14,402 nt of DNA from Candidatus Omnitrophota bacterium. Its GTDB lineage: Bacteria > Omnitrophota > Gorgyraeia > Aquiviventales > Aquiviventaceae. The notes below the pieces were generated by a model that was not told the origin of the DNA, ran no database searches, and saw only the letters and a list, made by a program, of their open reading frames with translations. Made by a program: the position numbers and the translations under genes. Shown piece by piece: positions 12,776 through 14,402 of this stretch (its first letter is position 1; the number at the start of each line of letters is the position of its first letter). Location: NCBI GenBank assembly GCA_016180605.1, contig JACPAW010000129.1, positions 1 to 14,402 on the forward strand, read 5' to 3'.

Positions 12776-13714
12776 TTACTTTTTCTGTGTGCTGTGTGCT
12801 GCATGTTGTTTGCTATGCTTCTTTGTTGCTAATTTCGTTAACCCGTACGCCACGAGTGCCTGCCGCAACCGCTGCAAACTCGCCTCTGAGAGGTCACACA
12901 GCGGCAGCCTTACGCCTGGTTTAATCATTCCCAATAAGCCCATCGCCGTTTTTACCGGGATAGGATTGGTTTCCACGAACATCGCTTTCGTTAAGGGAAG
13001 CAATTTCTGGTGCCAAAGGATCGCATCCTCATGCTTTCCCGCCTGGAATGCATGAATCATCGCAATCACATCGCGCGGAACGATATTCGCCACAACAGAA
13101 ATGACTCCTGTCCCGCCGATTGAAAGCACCGGCAGAGTCAGCGCATCGTCACCGCTTAATAGGATGAGTTTCCTCTGAGTCAGCTGCAAGATCCGGCTCA
13201 TTTGCTCCAGATTGCCGCTGGATTCTTTCACCGCAACGATGTGGGCAACTCCGGCAAGCCTGGCGAAGGTTTCCGGCTCGATATTCACGGCGGTGCGGGA
13301 TGCAATATTATATAAGACCAGCGGTAAATCTACCGATTCGGCGACTGCTTTGAAATGCTGGTACAAGCCTTCTTGTGTGGGTCGGTTATAGTAAGGTGAT
13401 ATGAGAAGCGCGCCGTCTGCCCCTGTTTGCTTGGCATGGCGTGTGAGCCGAATCGCTTCACGCGTATTATTCGATCCGGTCCCCGCAATAACGGCAATGC
13501 GGCCACGGGAAGCCTGAACCACAACGTCTACCACGCGGTCGTGTTCTTCAAAAGAAAGCGTTGCCGACTCCCCCGTTGTCCCGCAGGGAACAATGGCACT
13601 GGTCCCTGCCTCGATGTGCCACTCGACCAGCCGCTTCAAGGCGCTTTCATCCACAGAGCCATCCCGGAAAGGGGTCACCAGTGCCACCATGCATCCTTGC
13701 AACGTTAATGCCAT
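12776..13714 (-). CDS. dapA: 4-hydroxy-tetrahydrodipicolinate synthase
   Basis: A 312-residue aldolase condensing pyruvate with aspartate semialdehyde, the committed step to lysine and diaminopimelate. Seen: ALVTPFRDG (11-19), CGTTGESATLS (44-54) with Thr46-Thr47, SPYYNRPTQEGLYQHF (106-121), YNIASRT (135-141) with Tyr135 and Arg140, and the Schiff-base AVKESSGN with Lys163. The usual YNxP motif has Ala in place of Pro. The last 18 or so residues (LATKKHSKQHAAHSTQKK) exceed the family core and are encoded by a 7-bp repeat. GAGGAG precedes the ATG closely. It starts 7 bp after the dapF stop. Confidence 0.96.
   Translation of the reverse strand: MALTLQGCMVALVTPFRDGSVDESALKRLVEWHIEAGTSAIVPCGTTGESATLSFEEHDRVVDVVVQASRGRIAVIAGTGSNNTREAIRLTRHAKQTGADGALLISPYYNRPTQEGLYQHFKAVAESVDLPLVLYNIASRTAVNIEPETFARLAGVAHIVAVKESSGNLEQMSRILQLTQRKLILLSGDDALTLPVLSIGGTGVISVVANIVPRDVIAMIHAFQAGKHEDAILWHQKLLPLTKAMFVETNPIPVKTAMGLLGMIKPGVRLPLCDLSEASLQRLRQALVAYGLTKLATKKHSKQHAAHSTQKK
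12785..12819. repeat. Five-unit 7-bp array (CTGTGTG) in the 3' end of dapA
   Basis: The plus strand reads CTGTGTG, CTGTGTG, CTGCATG, TTGTTTG, CTATGCT in strict 7-bp register. It is the same unit family as the right arm of the hairpin upstream of uvrA (GTGTGCT, GTATGCT, GTTTGCT). It lies inside dapA up to 7 bp before the end of its stop codon and encodes the HSKQHAAHSTQ tail. Because 7 is not a multiple of 3, the repeat is read in rotating frames. Confidence 0.85.
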
Positions 13715-13721
13715 CCGCTCC

Positions 13722-14402
13722 TCATTTGTTAGACCAAAAGATAAAACCCTCGAAGACGCTTTTTGCTTGCCCTTGCAAAATGACGTGGCTCAGTTGAGGT
13801 TTATCCCAACTGCCGGAAACCCTGAAAGAAACGGTGAGGATATCCCCGCTTTTTGCCAAGACTTTAATCTTTCGAGGCGTAGAAGAGACCACCCGGGGGT
13901 TGTATTTTTTTGCCCCTTGCCAGAGCGCATGGAGAATCGCCGAAGCGGTAATTCCCGTGCCGCAAGCAAGCGTTTCGGCCTCAACCCCGCGTTCGTAAGT
14001 CCGTACGCGAAGTTTTCCTGAATCAGGAGCATCCGAAATGAAATTAACGTTCGTCCCTTGCGGTGCAAAATGGGGATGTCGGCGCAAGGAGCGCCCAAGA
14101 GACTCCACATCCAGTTTCTGCAAATCCTCAACAGGAACGACCAAGTGCGGGACTCCGGTATTGATGAACCCTGCCTGGAATTTTCGTCCTTCTGCGGAAA
14201 GCTCAAGTGCCAATTGAAGCCCTGTAGGATCCGTCATCCTCATGGCCACTTCTTGCCCCTCTACCACTGCCTGTATCAGCCCTGCTTTTGTCTCTATGAC
14301 AAAAGAACTTCCATTGACCCCCGCCCCCTGCGACCGAGCCGGTAATATCATTGCTGGCGAGGGAGTGCCGCGAAACGCTGGTTTCGCGGCCCCCCCGCCC
14401 CC
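13722..14402 (-). CDS. dapF: Diaminopimelate epimerase, 5' end outside the window
   Basis: The C-terminal 209 residues or more of the enzyme that converts LL- to meso-diaminopimelate. Seen: FVIETKAGLIQA, FINTGVPHLVVPV with the substrate-binding N-TGVPH, HPHFAPQGTNVNFI, and YERGVEAETLACGTG with the second catalytic Cys. The first half, with the CGNG cysteine, is missing. The frame stays open to the window edge, so an ATG at 14351 is not the true start. The edge-side codons (GGGGAAKPAFRGTPSPA) do not look like DapF and contain a perfect hairpin, suggesting an in-frame palindromic insert between the N-terminal half and IETKAG. An assembly end in a repeat is the alternative. Confidence 0.88.
   Translation of the reverse strand, partial: GGGGAAKPAFRGTPSPAMILPARSQGAGVNGSSFVIETKAGLIQAVVEGQEVAMRMTDPTGLQLALELSAEGRKFQAGFINTGVPHLVVPVEDLQKLDVESLGRSLRRHPHFAPQGTNVNFISDAPDSGKLRVRTYERGVEAETLACGTGITASAILHALWQGAKKYNPRVVSSTPRKIKVLAKSGDILTVSFRVSGSWDKPQLSHVILQGQAKSVFEGFIFWSNK
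14368..14391. repeat. 10-bp-stem hairpin in the open frame of dapF at the window edge
   Basis: GCCGCGAAAC (14368-14377) is the exact reverse complement of GTTTCGCGGC (14382-14391), with loop GCTG. It is flanked by a C-rich run to the window end. It sits upstream of recognisable DapF sequence, in frame, like the palindromic inserts in folK and uvrA. Confidence 0.75.

Overview
The window is a nearly gap-free block of bacterial housekeeping genes, almost all on the minus strand. It suggests a Gram-negative bacterium from a poorly cultured lineage, with the PVC/Omnitrophota side of the tree as my best guess. The grounds are the LL-diaminopimelate aminotransferase lysine route, a TPR/ExbB/ExbD envelope module followed by a tiny winged-helix gene, and a 44-residue protein with a GYLYFVDK...DISRAKMARGG motif that I associate with that group. 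No rRNA or other lineage marker is present, so the placement is inference.

Reading the minus strand from the right edge: dapF (5' end beyond the window), dapA, dapB and dapL give four consecutive steps from aspartate semialdehyde to meso-diaminopimelate. A large cruciform-like palindrome follows, then folK, panC, panD and an aspartate dehydrogenase-like gene (nadX), a folate/pantothenate/aspartate-metabolism cluster with overlaps or short gaps. Next come a 44-codon gene with a GTG start, two unusual hairpins, uvrA, a secreted TPR protein broken by an apparent +1 frameshift, a second palindrome, exbB, an 11-unit heptamer array, exbD and a small winged-helix protein. At the left end is a type II toxin-antitoxin pair (RHH/DUF1778 antitoxin and GNAT toxin) with a palindromic operator-like site. 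The first 60 bases may hold the 3' end of a plus-strand gene.

The most interesting layer lies between and inside the genes. GC-rich palindromic elements occupy two spacers (before exbB and before folK), and similar palindrome-bearing sequence sits in frame inside uvrA (about 60 extra residues), folK (22 extra residues between perfect 11-bp repeats) and probably dapF. The uvrA insert shares short cores with the exbB element, which suggests a mobile palindromic repeat family that tolerates insertion into essential genes, like the protein-coding palindromic elements known from Rickettsia. Separately, arrays with a strict 7-bp period (AAGGTAC type and AGCACAC/GTGCTGT type) lie in the exbB-exbD spacer, upstream of uvrA, and inside the 3' end of dapA, where they encode its C-terminal tail. 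There is no CRISPR array, insertion sequence with a transposase, or tRNA in the window.
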